Positions 36,113 to 44,041 of a DNA stretch of 64,000 nt are shown here, in pieces (within the stretch, counting starts at the first letter, position 1; the number at the start of each line of letters is the position of its first letter). The notes beneath the pieces were generated by a model, which was not told the DNA's origin, did not search any database, and was given only the letters and a program-made list of their open reading frames with translations. This DNA comes from Saprospiraceae bacterium (GTDB lineage: Bacteria > Bacteroidota > Bacteroidia > Chitinophagales > Saprospiraceae): NCBI GenBank assembly GCA_016710625.1, contig JADJVK010000001.1:248001-312000 (forward strand), written 5' to 3'. The position numbers and the translations under genes are program-made.

Positions 36113-36907
36113 ATGATTAAAAAAATCAATTTTAGAGAAAAAGAATATTCTATTACAATTAATAATAAAAGTGATACGGCAATTATTTTTCTTCATGGAT
36201 TTTGTTTTGACCAAACAGTTTGGGCAGACATGTTGTCATATTTGAAAGATTATAGCACGATCACATTCGATCATTCTGGGATGGGAGAAAGCGACATCCA
36301 CGAAAATCACAGTATTGATTTGATGGCTGAATTGTTAAAAACCATTATCGACAACCTCGATTTCAAACAGTATTTTATTGTTGGGCATTCGATGGGCGGC
36401 TACATTGCTTGCAATTTTGCCACTAAATATCCAGAAAAAATCAATGGAATCACCATTTTGACTTCCCATCCATTTGAAGACACACCTGAAAAGAAAGAAA
36501 ACAGAAAAAAAGCAATTCAATTTATTGAAAACAACGGAACGAGCCCTTTTTTAAAACAAATGATTCCGTCCTTATTTTCAAAAGATTTTACGGATAAAAA
36601 TCCATCCATTATTCAAAATTTGCTAGAAAAATCATTTGCTTTCAAAAAAGAAGGCATTATTGGCTGTCAAAATGCAATGATAAATAGGCCCGATAGCAGT
36701 AAATGTTTCAATAACAATATTGGTTGGCAGGTAATTTATGGCAAATATGATCAGACAGTAACGGCAGATTTAAGCATCGGACAAGCTTTGCTACCTGATA
36801 TGGTTGATATTATTTGTTTATTCGATTCAGCTCATATGTCGATGATTGAAGCGCCTCAAAATACTGCAAATGCAATCATTCAATTTATTCAAAATACAAT
36901 TCGATAA
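36113..36907 (+). CDS. Alpha/beta hydrolase
   Basis: A 264-residue alpha/beta hydrolase. The oxyanion motif is 'AIIFLHGFCFDQTVW', the nucleophile elbow is 'FIVGHSMGGYIACNFA' (Ser), an Asp is likely in 'VIYGKYDQTVTADL', and the catalytic His is in 'FDSAHMSMIEAPQ'. There is no signal peptide, so it is cytoplasmic. The substrate cannot be predicted. The next gene starts 3 bases later with a GTG. Confidence 0.85.
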   Translation: MIKKINFREKEYSITINNKSDTAIIFLHGFCFDQTVWADMLSYLKDYSTITFDHSGMGESDIHENHSIDLMAELLKTIIDNLDFKQYFIVGHSMGGYIACNFATKYPEKINGITILTSHPFEDTPEKKENRKKAIQFIENNGTSPFLKQMIPSLFSKDFTDKNPSIIQNLLEKSFAFKKEGIIGCQNAMINRPDSSKCFNNNIGWQVIYGKYDQTVTADLSIGQALLPDMVDIICLFDSAHMSMIEAPQNTANAIIQFIQNTIR

Positions 36908-36910
36908 AAA

Positions 36911-38344
36911 GTGAATAATAAGCTCATTACACTACTAGAAACCTTTTCAAAAGAAGATCTTTTTTTATTTAAAAAATTGGTCAACTCTAGCTATTTTAAT
37001 GAAAATGAATCCATTAGCAAGTTACTTGAAGTGATTTATTCCTACTTAAAAGATACTAATTCTGATTCAAAAAAATATACCAAAGAAGCCATTTGGAAAA
37101 AAATATTCCCAAAAACTGCTTATCAAGACACAAAATATAGACGTCTTTTCTCTGATTTAAATAAATTAGCTGCTCAATTCTTGCTTCAGGAATCCATTAA
37201 AAAGCCATTGGATCAGCAAATAAATTTGCTTAAAATCTACAATAGACCAGAATTAGAAAAGTACTACAACTATACAATTAATACTATTGATGAAATAATA
37301 ATCGATGAAAAACAGTGCTCGGATTATTACTACAAGAAATTTGTCATTGCAGAGCAACAGCATTTGTATAGTGAAAATGATGATGAGCACAAACAAACCA
37401 ATCTAACCCACATCGAACATGCCGATTATTATTTAGAATGCTTTTATACACTCCAAAAACTAAAGTTTTATTGTGATAATCTCGGCTATAATAATTTATA
37501 CAAAAAAACATCAAAAAATATCCTTAACATAGAAGCAGTACTGAATAATTTAGAAGAATCCAATTTGTTAAATGAAACAGTTATTTATGCTTATGTGCTG
37601 GTTATCAAACTATTAATTGACCCAAATGATGACAACAATTACTATCTTTTAAAAAAATTATTAGAAGAAAAATCGTTTTTTGTTGCTACCAACGAACTAG
37701 AGGTTTTATATACCCATCTTAGGAATTATTGCATCCTTCAAAAGATAAATTTGGGACAAACTGCTTTTTTTGATGAATTATTTGAAATATTTAAAGTTCA
37801 ATTATCTAAAAACCTTTTACTTAAAAACCAACAATTAAATACTCAAAATTATAAAAACATCATCACTGTTTCTTTGAGAGTAAAAGCATTTGATTGGTTA
37901 GAAAAGTTTATTAAGGAATATACACCCAAACTCCCCGAAAACGAACAATCGAATGCATTAAATTACAACTTGGCAAATGTATATTTTTATCAAAAAAAGT
38001 TTGAAAAAGTTATAGAACAACTAAGAGAGGTAGAATACAATAACTCAAATTATGCTTTGGGTAGCAAGCTGTTGTTGATGCGAACTTATTATGAATTAGG
38101 AGAATACAATGCTTTAGATTCTTTATTAGAAAGTTTTAGAATCTATCTATTAAGAAATAAGCAGCTAACCAAAGAGACGAACTTGCAATATGCCATGATT
38201 ATCCGAATGATCAAAAGGTTAAGCAATATAAATCCAAATAATAAGGCTCAGGTAAATGATTTAGCCGAAAAAATCAAATCCAGTACTAATAATGTGGCAA
38301 AACAATGGCTACTTGAAAAAGTACAAGAATTGCAAAAAAGTTAA
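36911..38344 (+). CDS. Helical repeat protein of unknown function
   Basis: A 477-residue protein starting with GTG, 3 bases after the hydrolase stop. It is rich in Leu, Asn, Lys and Tyr and almost wholly helical, with TPR-like pairs in the C-terminal half ('NYNLANVYFYQKKFEKVIEQ', 'SKLLLMRTYYELGEYNALDS'). The N-terminus ('LLETFSKEDLFLFKKLVNS') recurs in unnamed Bacteroidota proteins as far as I can judge by eye. There is no signal peptide or membrane segment. It is probably a cytoplasmic scaffold; no function is assigned. Its last 4 bases overlap the convergent VanZ gene. Confidence 0.7.
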   Translation: MNNKLITLLETFSKEDLFLFKKLVNSSYFNENESISKLLEVIYSYLKDTNSDSKKYTKEAIWKKIFPKTAYQDTKYRRLFSDLNKLAAQFLLQESIKKPLDQQINLLKIYNRPELEKYYNYTINTIDEIIIDEKQCSDYYYKKFVIAEQQHLYSENDDEHKQTNLTHIEHADYYLECFYTLQKLKFYCDNLGYNNLYKKTSKNILNIEAVLNNLEESNLLNETVIYAYVLVIKLLIDPNDDNNYYLLKKLLEEKSFFVATNELEVLYTHLRNYCILQKINLGQTAFFDELFEIFKVQLSKNLLLKNQQLNTQNYKNIITVSLRVKAFDWLEKFIKEYTPKLPENEQSNALNYNLANVYFYQKKFEKVIEQLREVEYNNSNYALGSKLLLMRTYYELGEYNALDSLLESFRIYLLRNKQLTKETNLQYAMIIRMIKRLSNINPNNKAQVNDLAEKIKSSTNNVAKQWLLEKVQELQKS

Positions 38345-38736
38345 TTTATTTTGGGCTTCACTAAGTAAAATCCAATGATAACACCCAATAAAGCCCCAGT
38401 TGCATTGGCAATCATATCTAATATCTCGAAACATCTACTGGAGAAAAAATATAATTGACAAAACTCTAATAAGATGCCATATAATGAACAAGCTAGTAAA
38501 ATCCAGAGTATTTCTTTAAAGGCAGGTTTTCTATTTTTTGACTTAATGAATCCAAAGTAATAGAAAAAGGACAATGACAAATATGCCAAACAATGTCCAA
38601 CTTTGTCAAGTGCCAACAAATCTGACAGATTAAATGCCTTAAAAGTTCCAGAAGATAATGCTGATAAAATGAAAATAACAATGGTCAAAACTACTGCTGG
38701 AAAATAATAAACCACAAACTTGGTTTGTAACTTCAT
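38341..38736 (-). CDS. VanZ family membrane protein
   Basis: A 131-residue VanZ-like protein with four membrane segments ('FVVYYFPAVVLTIVIFILSA', 'LAYLSLSFFYYFGFI', 'ILWILLACSLYGILLEFCQL', 'ATGALLGVIIGFYLV') and the conserved 'LDKVGHCLAY' and 'EFCQLYFFSSRCFEILDMIA' elements. The family is widespread in Bacteroidota and mostly uncharacterised; the link to teicoplanin resistance is from one Gram-positive member. It starts 1 base after the moxR stop, so the two share a transcript. Confidence 0.85.
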   Translation of the reverse strand: MKLQTKFVVYYFPAVVLTIVIFILSALSSGTFKAFNLSDLLALDKVGHCLAYLSLSFFYYFGFIKSKNRKPAFKEILWILLACSLYGILLEFCQLYFFSSRCFEILDMIANATGALLGVIIGFYLVKPKIN

Positions 38737-38737
38737 T

Positions 38738-39709
38738 TTAGAATAAAGTTTCTATTATTTTCTCTTCGTTTATTCCTTCAGCTTCTGCTTTAAAGTTTCT
38801 TACAATACGATGACGTAACACATATTTTGCAATGGCTTGTACATCTTCGATGTCTGGTGAATATTTTCCATGAATTGCTGCATGGCATTTTGCACCTAAT
38901 ATCAAGTATTGAGAGGCTCTCGGACCTGCTCCCCAAGAAATGTAGTCGTTAACTGTTTTGGTAGCTCTCGGTGTTCCTGGTCTGGTTTTAGACACTAAAC
39001 CAACAGCATATTCCAATACATTATCCGTTACAGGAATTTTTCTTACTAACTGTTGAAAATACAAAATCTGATCTGCATCAACAATATTATTCAAGCTAGT
39101 CGAGTAGGAGGATGTTGTATTTTTCACCACCACTAATTCCTCTTCGAATGAAGGATAATCCAATGGAACATTAAACATAAAACGGTCTAATTGTGCCTCT
39201 GGTAAAGGATATGTACCTTCTTGTTCAATAGGGTTTTGTGTTGCTAACACAAAGAAAGGTGTTGGTAAATTATGTTTCACACCACTTACTGTTACCGACC
39301 TTTCCTGCATCGACTCTAAAAGGGCAGCCTGTGTTTTAGGTGGTGTTCTATTGATCTCATCTGCTAATAGAATATTAGTAAATAAAGGACCTTTATTAAA
39401 TTTAAAATGTCTATCCTCACCTAAGATTTCAGAACCAGTAATATCTGAAGGCATTAAATCGGGTGTAAACTGAATTCTTTTAAAATCCAAATCTAATACA
39501 TCAGCAATAGTACTTACCAATAAAGTTTTTGCTAAACCCGGAACCCCCACTAAAAGGCTATGGCCATTACTAAAAAGAGAAATTAAGACAGATCTTACCA
39601 CTTCATTTTGTCCCACAATTACCTTAGAAATCTCTTTAGACAAATCTTTGAAAGATTGTGATAAGGCATCTACCGCTTCTTTATCTGATGAAAAGTTTAT
39701 TTTCGACAT
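38738..39709 (-). CDS. MoxR family AAA+ ATPase
   Basis: A 323-residue MoxR ATPase. Walker A is 'LLVGVPGLAKTLLVSTIA', Walker B 'ILLADEINRTPPKTQAALLE', sensor 1 'FFVLATQNPIEQEGTYPLPE' and the arginine finger region 'AQLDRFMFNV'. MoxR proteins act as chaperones, usually with DUF58 and VWA proteins, but none of these partners is adjacent here; only VanZ follows. The ATG at 39709 ('MSKINFSSDKEAVD') is preferred over a TTG at 39718. A -7-like TACGTTTG is at 39727-39734 (minus). Confidence 0.92.
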   Translation of the reverse strand: MSKINFSSDKEAVDALSQSFKDLSKEISKVIVGQNEVVRSVLISLFSNGHSLLVGVPGLAKTLLVSTIADVLDLDFKRIQFTPDLMPSDITGSEILGEDRHFKFNKGPLFTNILLADEINRTPPKTQAALLESMQERSVTVSGVKHNLPTPFFVLATQNPIEQEGTYPLPEAQLDRFMFNVPLDYPSFEEELVVVKNTTSSYSTSLNNIVDADQILYFQQLVRKIPVTDNVLEYAVGLVSKTRPGTPRATKTVNDYISWGAGPRASQYLILGAKCHAAIHGKYSPDIEDVQAIAKYVLRHRIVRNFKAEAEGINEEKIIETLF

Positions 39710-39794
39710 ATTATTCAATTAGTTTTCAAACGTAGCTAATAACGTTAAATTATGCTCCTTTGTTGCATTCATTAACATTCACTCAGCTTGAAAA

Positions 39795-40454
39795 TTAATT
39801 ACATTTCCACATTCGACTTGATAAATCTAAGTATTCTCCTCCATTCATCGAATAGTGCCACCATTCTGTTCTGATAGAATTGAAACCAGCAGCTTCCATT
39901 AATGACTTCAAAAGTTTTCTGTTTTCATTCACTTTGGCTCCATGTTTTGTATAAGTATGATGTGCCTCCACCCCAAAAAAATCATATGGAGTCCCCATAT
40001 CTAATTCATTACCATTTTTATCAACGATGGTCAAATCAACTGCGGCACCTCGGCTGTGCATTGATCCTTTTTGGGTGGTGTTACATAATTTGGGTTGGGT
40101 ACTTTGTCCCACAATTTTTGTTGATAAGGACTTGGACGATAGCAGTCAAACACTTTTAAGCCCAAACCTTTTTCCTTCAGCTTTTTTTGTACTGAAATTA
40201 ATGCTTTTGCAACATCTGGGCGAAGGAAGCATTTTGGACAATCATAAATGATAGATTTTGTAAAATTATTCGCAGTAGCATATCTTATTTCTAACAAAAT
40301 GCTAGCATCTGCTTTTTCAATATCCGTCCATCGCTGAGGTAAATCTTCACAATAGTTCGTCTTGGTAGTTGTAACTGCCTCTTTTTTTGTGGTTGTTTGC
40401 CCAAAAATAAATGTTGATTGGATGAAAAAAAAGATTAAATAGTACTCTTTGCAT
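39795..40454 (-). CDS. VanX-type D-alanyl-D-alanine dipeptidase, exported (two frameshifts)
   Basis: A zinc dipeptidase of the M15D (VanX/DdpX) family. The ATG at 40454 opens a signal peptide ('MQRVLFNLFF') if one base is dropped from the eight-A run at 40425-40432; the frame then carries 'TNYCEDLPQRWTDIEKADAS' and 'LKEKGLGLKVFDCYRPSPYQ'. A second break at 40068-40072 (one base missing) separates 'NPNYVTPPK' from 'GSMHSRGAAVDLTI'. The zinc ligands are present: His and Asp of 'SMHSRGAAVD', and the Glu/His of 'TEWWHYS'. It cleaves D-Ala-D-Ala; exported members may recycle wall peptides. It begins 2 bases after the TlpA-like gene. Confidence 0.85.
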
Positions 40455-40456
40455 AA

Positions 40457-41833
40457 TTAGTCTCCTAATATTTCTTTCAATTTGTTGGTTAATTGCTCTC
40501 CTCTAAGGTTTTTTGCTATAATTTTTCCTTCTTTGTCTAGCAGGAAGGTTCTAGGAATCGAAGTCACGCCATATAATTTTGCAGCACTGCTATTCCAGCC
40601 TCCCAAATCACTAATGTGTTTCCAAGCTAATCCGTCTTTTTCGATGGCAGCGACCCAAGCATCTTTGTTACTATCCAAACTCACTCCTAAAACATCAAAT
40701 CCTTTATTTTTATATTTTTTGTATAACTCTACTACATGAGGATTTTCTCTTCTACAAGGTCCACACCAACTAGCCCAAAAATCTATTAAAACAATTTTTC
40801 CCTTATAAGATGATAGACTTAGCGGCGTACCCTCTGGCGTATTCAAAGTTAATTCTGGTGCTTCTCCGCCTATTTCCATACCTCTCATGGATTTAATTTT
40901 GTTTTCCAACATCTGGCTCATCGCTGGCAATTCATCCTTCTTGTATAGTTTCAAATATTTTTCAGCATAATAAATATAATTTGTAGCATTGGATGAACTA
41001 ATATATCTCGAAACTATTCCGCCTAAAGCATATCTATGGCATTGGCTTCCTTCCGTCATTTTTGATAAATAATTATCTAAAGCTGTCTTTTGCATTTCTT
41101 CTGGCAAGCCAATTCCTCCTAGATTTTGGGTAAAATCACTAAATTGGTCAAAAACTTGTGGGATTTCATTGTAAATAGGGTCTTTAAAATCTGCTTGACC
41201 AATATATTCATTGATAAAATAAGATAACTCATCTGCATATTTTTGGTTGGTTGGCTGATAACTTATATAAGTATTCAAAGCAGCTATCTTATGCAAAAAT
41301 GGATTTGATTTTTTTAATGAATCTAAATAACTCAATCTTCTATTGTCCAAAGAAAGCATTTTTCTACGAATACCACCCATTGCAGAAGTATCGTTATAGA
41401 CATTTCTCATTTCATTGATGTACCCACCAAACTCATTCTTATCCGCTGTTACTCTATTCATCACTTGATTCAATTGCATGAACTCATTTGATTTCACAGC
41501 AGCCGACTTGATATTTTGGCAACTCCCTTCTATTAAAACATCTGATTCTGAGCCAATTAAAATGGGTTTCACCATGTTTTCATCATAGCCTAAATAATAA
41601 AATTTAGGAGCCGCAGTTTTTGGTAGTTTAAAAGTAAATTTGCCTTCTACCTCTTTTTTTGCAACGAATACTTTTTTGAAAGTCATTCCTGTAAATAAAA
41701 ACAGGCTCATGGAATCCACACTACATTCAGTCAATTTGCAAGTAACAGTGATTTGCTTTGGAGTAACATCCTTGAAAGAAAATGCTGCAAAAATGACAGC
41801 AATAAAAATGCTTCTATTTATGTAAAACTTCAT
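40457..41833 (-). CDS. TlpA-like thiol-disulfide oxidoreductase with DUF4369-like N-terminus
   Basis: A 458-residue exported protein. A signal peptide comes first ('SIFIAVIFAAFSFK'), then a DUF4369-like beta domain ('FKLPKTAAPKFYYLGYDENM'), a helical middle and a C-terminal redoxin domain from about residue 325. The redox site is CxxC in 'LIDFWASWCGPCRRENPHV' (about 354), and the cis-Pro is in 'GVTSIPRTFLLDKEGKI'. It reduces or exchanges disulfides in the periplasm. A canonical promoter lies at 41864-41894. The dipeptidase follows after 2 bases. Confidence 0.9.
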   Translation of the reverse strand: MKFYINRSIFIAVIFAAFSFKDVTPKQITVTCKLTECSVDSMSLFLFTGMTFKKVFVAKKEVEGKFTFKLPKTAAPKFYYLGYDENMVKPILIGSESDVLIEGSCQNIKSAAVKSNEFMQLNQVMNRVTADKNEFGGYINEMRNVYNDTSAMGGIRRKMLSLDNRRLSYLDSLKKSNPFLHKIAALNTYISYQPTNQKYADELSYFINEYIGQADFKDPIYNEIPQVFDQFSDFTQNLGGIGLPEEMQKTALDNYLSKMTEGSQCHRYALGGIVSRYISSSNATNYIYYAEKYLKLYKKDELPAMSQMLENKIKSMRGMEIGGEAPELTLNTPEGTPLSLSSYKGKIVLIDFWASWCGPCRRENPHVVELYKKYKNKGFDVLGVSLDSNKDAWVAAIEKDGLAWKHISDLGGWNSSAAKLYGVTSIPRTFLLDKEGKIIAKNLRGEQLTNKLKEILGD

Positions 41834-41863
41834 ATTTTTTTCAAACTTTTAGTGTTCGATTAA

Positions 41864-41894
41864 CAAATGTATTTAAAATATTGTTCAGAGACAA
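41864..41894 (-). promoter_or_regulatory. Promoter of the TlpA-dipeptidase operon
   Basis: On the minus strand: TTG (41892-41894), exactly 20 bases, then TACATTTG (41864-41871), 30 bases before the ATG. Confidence 0.7.
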
Positions 41895-41917
41895 TTATTT
41901 TATATAACGATGGATAA

Positions 41918-44038
41918 TTAACTATTGATGATTTCAAGGAACTCCGCTTCTGTCATAATCTGTACCTTTCCTAGTTTTTGAGCTTTTTCAAGCTTAGAGC
42001 CTGCATTTTCACCCACTACTAATATATTTAAATTGGAACTAACAACACTGATGTTTTTTGCCCCAACAGCAGCTGCCATCGCCTCTGCTTCTTTCCTACC
42101 CATCAAGTTCAAAGTTCCAGTAAATAAAATTGTCTTTCCAAAAAGTGGGGCATCTTCAGCAATCACTGTAGGTTTATCTTCAGGAGTTTGTGTTAGATTC
42201 ACTCCGTTAGCTTCCAATTGCTGGAGCATTGCGATATTCTTATCGTCTTTGAAAAACTGATAGGTATTTTGTGCAACAACTGGTCCTATGTCTCTAATTT
42301 TTGTATAATCCTCTATTTCCCAATTTCTTAAATCAAGGACATGACTAATTTGCTCTGCTAACAATTTGGAAACTTTTTGCCCCAAATGATGAATACTCAA
42401 GCTATATAAAACTCTATTGATCGGACTTTTTTTGGCTTTCTCAATTCCTGCCTTTAGATTTTCTACCGATTTTTTTCCAAAACCTTCGAGAGTAGCAATT
42501 TTTTCGTAGTCTAAATTATAAATATCTGGCAAGGTGCTGATGAGCCCAAGCTGAAAAAATCGCTCTACATTTGATTTTCCAAAACCATCAATATCCATTG
42601 CATCTTTCGAAACGTGAAAAATCATCCTTTGCAAATCTTGAGCACCACAGGTACAATTGGGGCATCTCCAAGCAGCTTCCCCTTCAGCTCTAACCAAGGT
42701 TATTTGTTCCTTAGTATTCATTGGACAATATTTGGGGTAAATAATCACCTTCTCCGAGCCATCTCGAATCGCTTCTATCGGTTTGACAATGTATGGAATC
42801 ACATCTCCTGCCCGTTCCACTAAAACTGTATCCCCAATTCGTATATCTTTTGAATTAATGAAATCTTCATTGTGTAAAGAAACTGAAGAGACCACCACAC
42901 CAGCTAATGAAACAGGTTCTAGCTTCGCTACTGGTGTAATTGTTCCAATTTTCCCCACTTGATATTCCACGTTTAGCAACTTGGTTGTTGCCTGCTTTGC
43001 CTTAAATTTATAGGCTATCGCCCATCGAGGATGATGGTTGGTATATCCACACTCTTCCTGCAATTGCAAGGAATCTAGTTTTACGACCATCCCATCCAGC
43101 TCATAGGCATATTTGTCTCTTTTCTCTTGCCATTCGGCGCAGAAACTAACGACTTCCCCAATATTTTTGCAAACTTTTTGTCCTTCAACTGGAACTTTAA
43201 AGCCTATTTCACTCAATATTTTTAAGGTGTCGCTATGATTTTTCAATGAATTTAAGAGGGAGTTGCCTTCTTTATCCTCTGCAAAACCCAATTGATAGAC
43301 AAAAACTTCAATTTCTCTTTTTGCAGTCTCTGCTGGGTCTTTCATTCTTAATCCTCCAGTGGCGGCATTTCTAGGATTTGCAAATACAGGCTGCCCCTCT
43401 TCTTCTCTTTTTTGGTTTAAACTTTCAAATTTATCTTTTCTAATCAATGCCTCCCCTCTGATTTCAGCCTTGTAAATTCCATATTTCGAAAAATTTGCCG
43501 ATAAAGGAATGGATTTCATGGCTCTGGCATTGAGTGTCATTTCTTCACCCATTTCCCCATCTCCTCTCGTTGCTGCTCTGATAAATTGGTTGTTTTCGTA
43601 AACCAAAACGATAGTTCCGCCATCGAATTTAGGTTCCACACTATATTGTAGTGGCGCCGTTTCATCCACTCCAGCAAACTTATGTACTTGTTTATCAAAT
43701 TCGTTCAAATCCCCTTCATCATAAGAATTTGCTAAGGACAACATGGGGGTGAGGTGAGCAACTTGATTAAAATTTTCAATCAAATCTCCTGATACCCTTT
43801 GAGTGGGAGAGTCATTTGTGATTAATTCCGGAAACTCTTTCTCTAAATTTTCAAGCTTTTTATATATAGTATCATACTCAAAATCAGATATAACAGGCTC
43901 ATTCAGAATATAATATCTCCATTCATGATATTTGATGGCATTTCTTAAATCCTCAATATCTGCCTTGCCAATCTTATCGTTTTTTAACAAAAGATTAGTG
44001 GTTTTTGCCAAAGCAATTTGTTCTTCTTTTTGATACAT
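41918..44038 (-). CDS. ligA: NAD-dependent DNA ligase LigA
   Basis: The essential replicative ligase, full length at 706 residues. In order: domain Ia ('LRNAIKYHEWRYYILNEPVI'), the adenylation site Lys in 'YSVEPKFDGGTIVLV', the OB fold, the zinc region, helix-hairpin-helix repeats ('IATLEGFGKKSVENLKAGIE') and a BRCT domain ('LFTGTLNLMGRKEAEAMAAA'). The zinc region is unusual: the first CxxC reads 'YCPMN', so its second Cys is replaced by Asn, while the second knuckle 'RCPNCTCGAQ' has an extra Cys. The start is 3 bases after the mutase stop, so ligA is probably read from the mutase promoter. Confidence 0.95.
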   Translation of the reverse strand: MYQKEEQIALAKTTNLLLKNDKIGKADIEDLRNAIKYHEWRYYILNEPVISDFEYDTIYKKLENLEKEFPELITNDSPTQRVSGDLIENFNQVAHLTPMLSLANSYDEGDLNEFDKQVHKFAGVDETAPLQYSVEPKFDGGTIVLVYENNQFIRAATRGDGEMGEEMTLNARAMKSIPLSANFSKYGIYKAEIRGEALIRKDKFESLNQKREEEGQPVFANPRNAATGGLRMKDPAETAKREIEVFVYQLGFAEDKEGNSLLNSLKNHSDTLKILSEIGFKVPVEGQKVCKNIGEVVSFCAEWQEKRDKYAYELDGMVVKLDSLQLQEECGYTNHHPRWAIAYKFKAKQATTKLLNVEYQVGKIGTITPVAKLEPVSLAGVVVSSVSLHNEDFINSKDIRIGDTVLVERAGDVIPYIVKPIEAIRDGSEKVIIYPKYCPMNTKEQITLVRAEGEAAWRCPNCTCGAQDLQRMIFHVSKDAMDIDGFGKSNVERFFQLGLISTLPDIYNLDYEKIATLEGFGKKSVENLKAGIEKAKKSPINRVLYSLSIHHLGQKVSKLLAEQISHVLDLRNWEIEDYTKIRDIGPVVAQNTYQFFKDDKNIAMLQQLEANGVNLTQTPEDKPTVIAEDAPLFGKTILFTGTLNLMGRKEAEAMAAAVGAKNISVVSSNLNILVVGENAGSKLEKAQKLGKVQIMTEAEFLEIINS

Positions 44039-44041
44039 ATA

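Noticed and set aside
39795..40454. Vancomycin resistance from VanX-like and VanZ-like genes
   Set aside because: There is no VanH, VanA or VanRS; the dipeptidase is exported and the VanZ gene is in a separate transcript with moxR.
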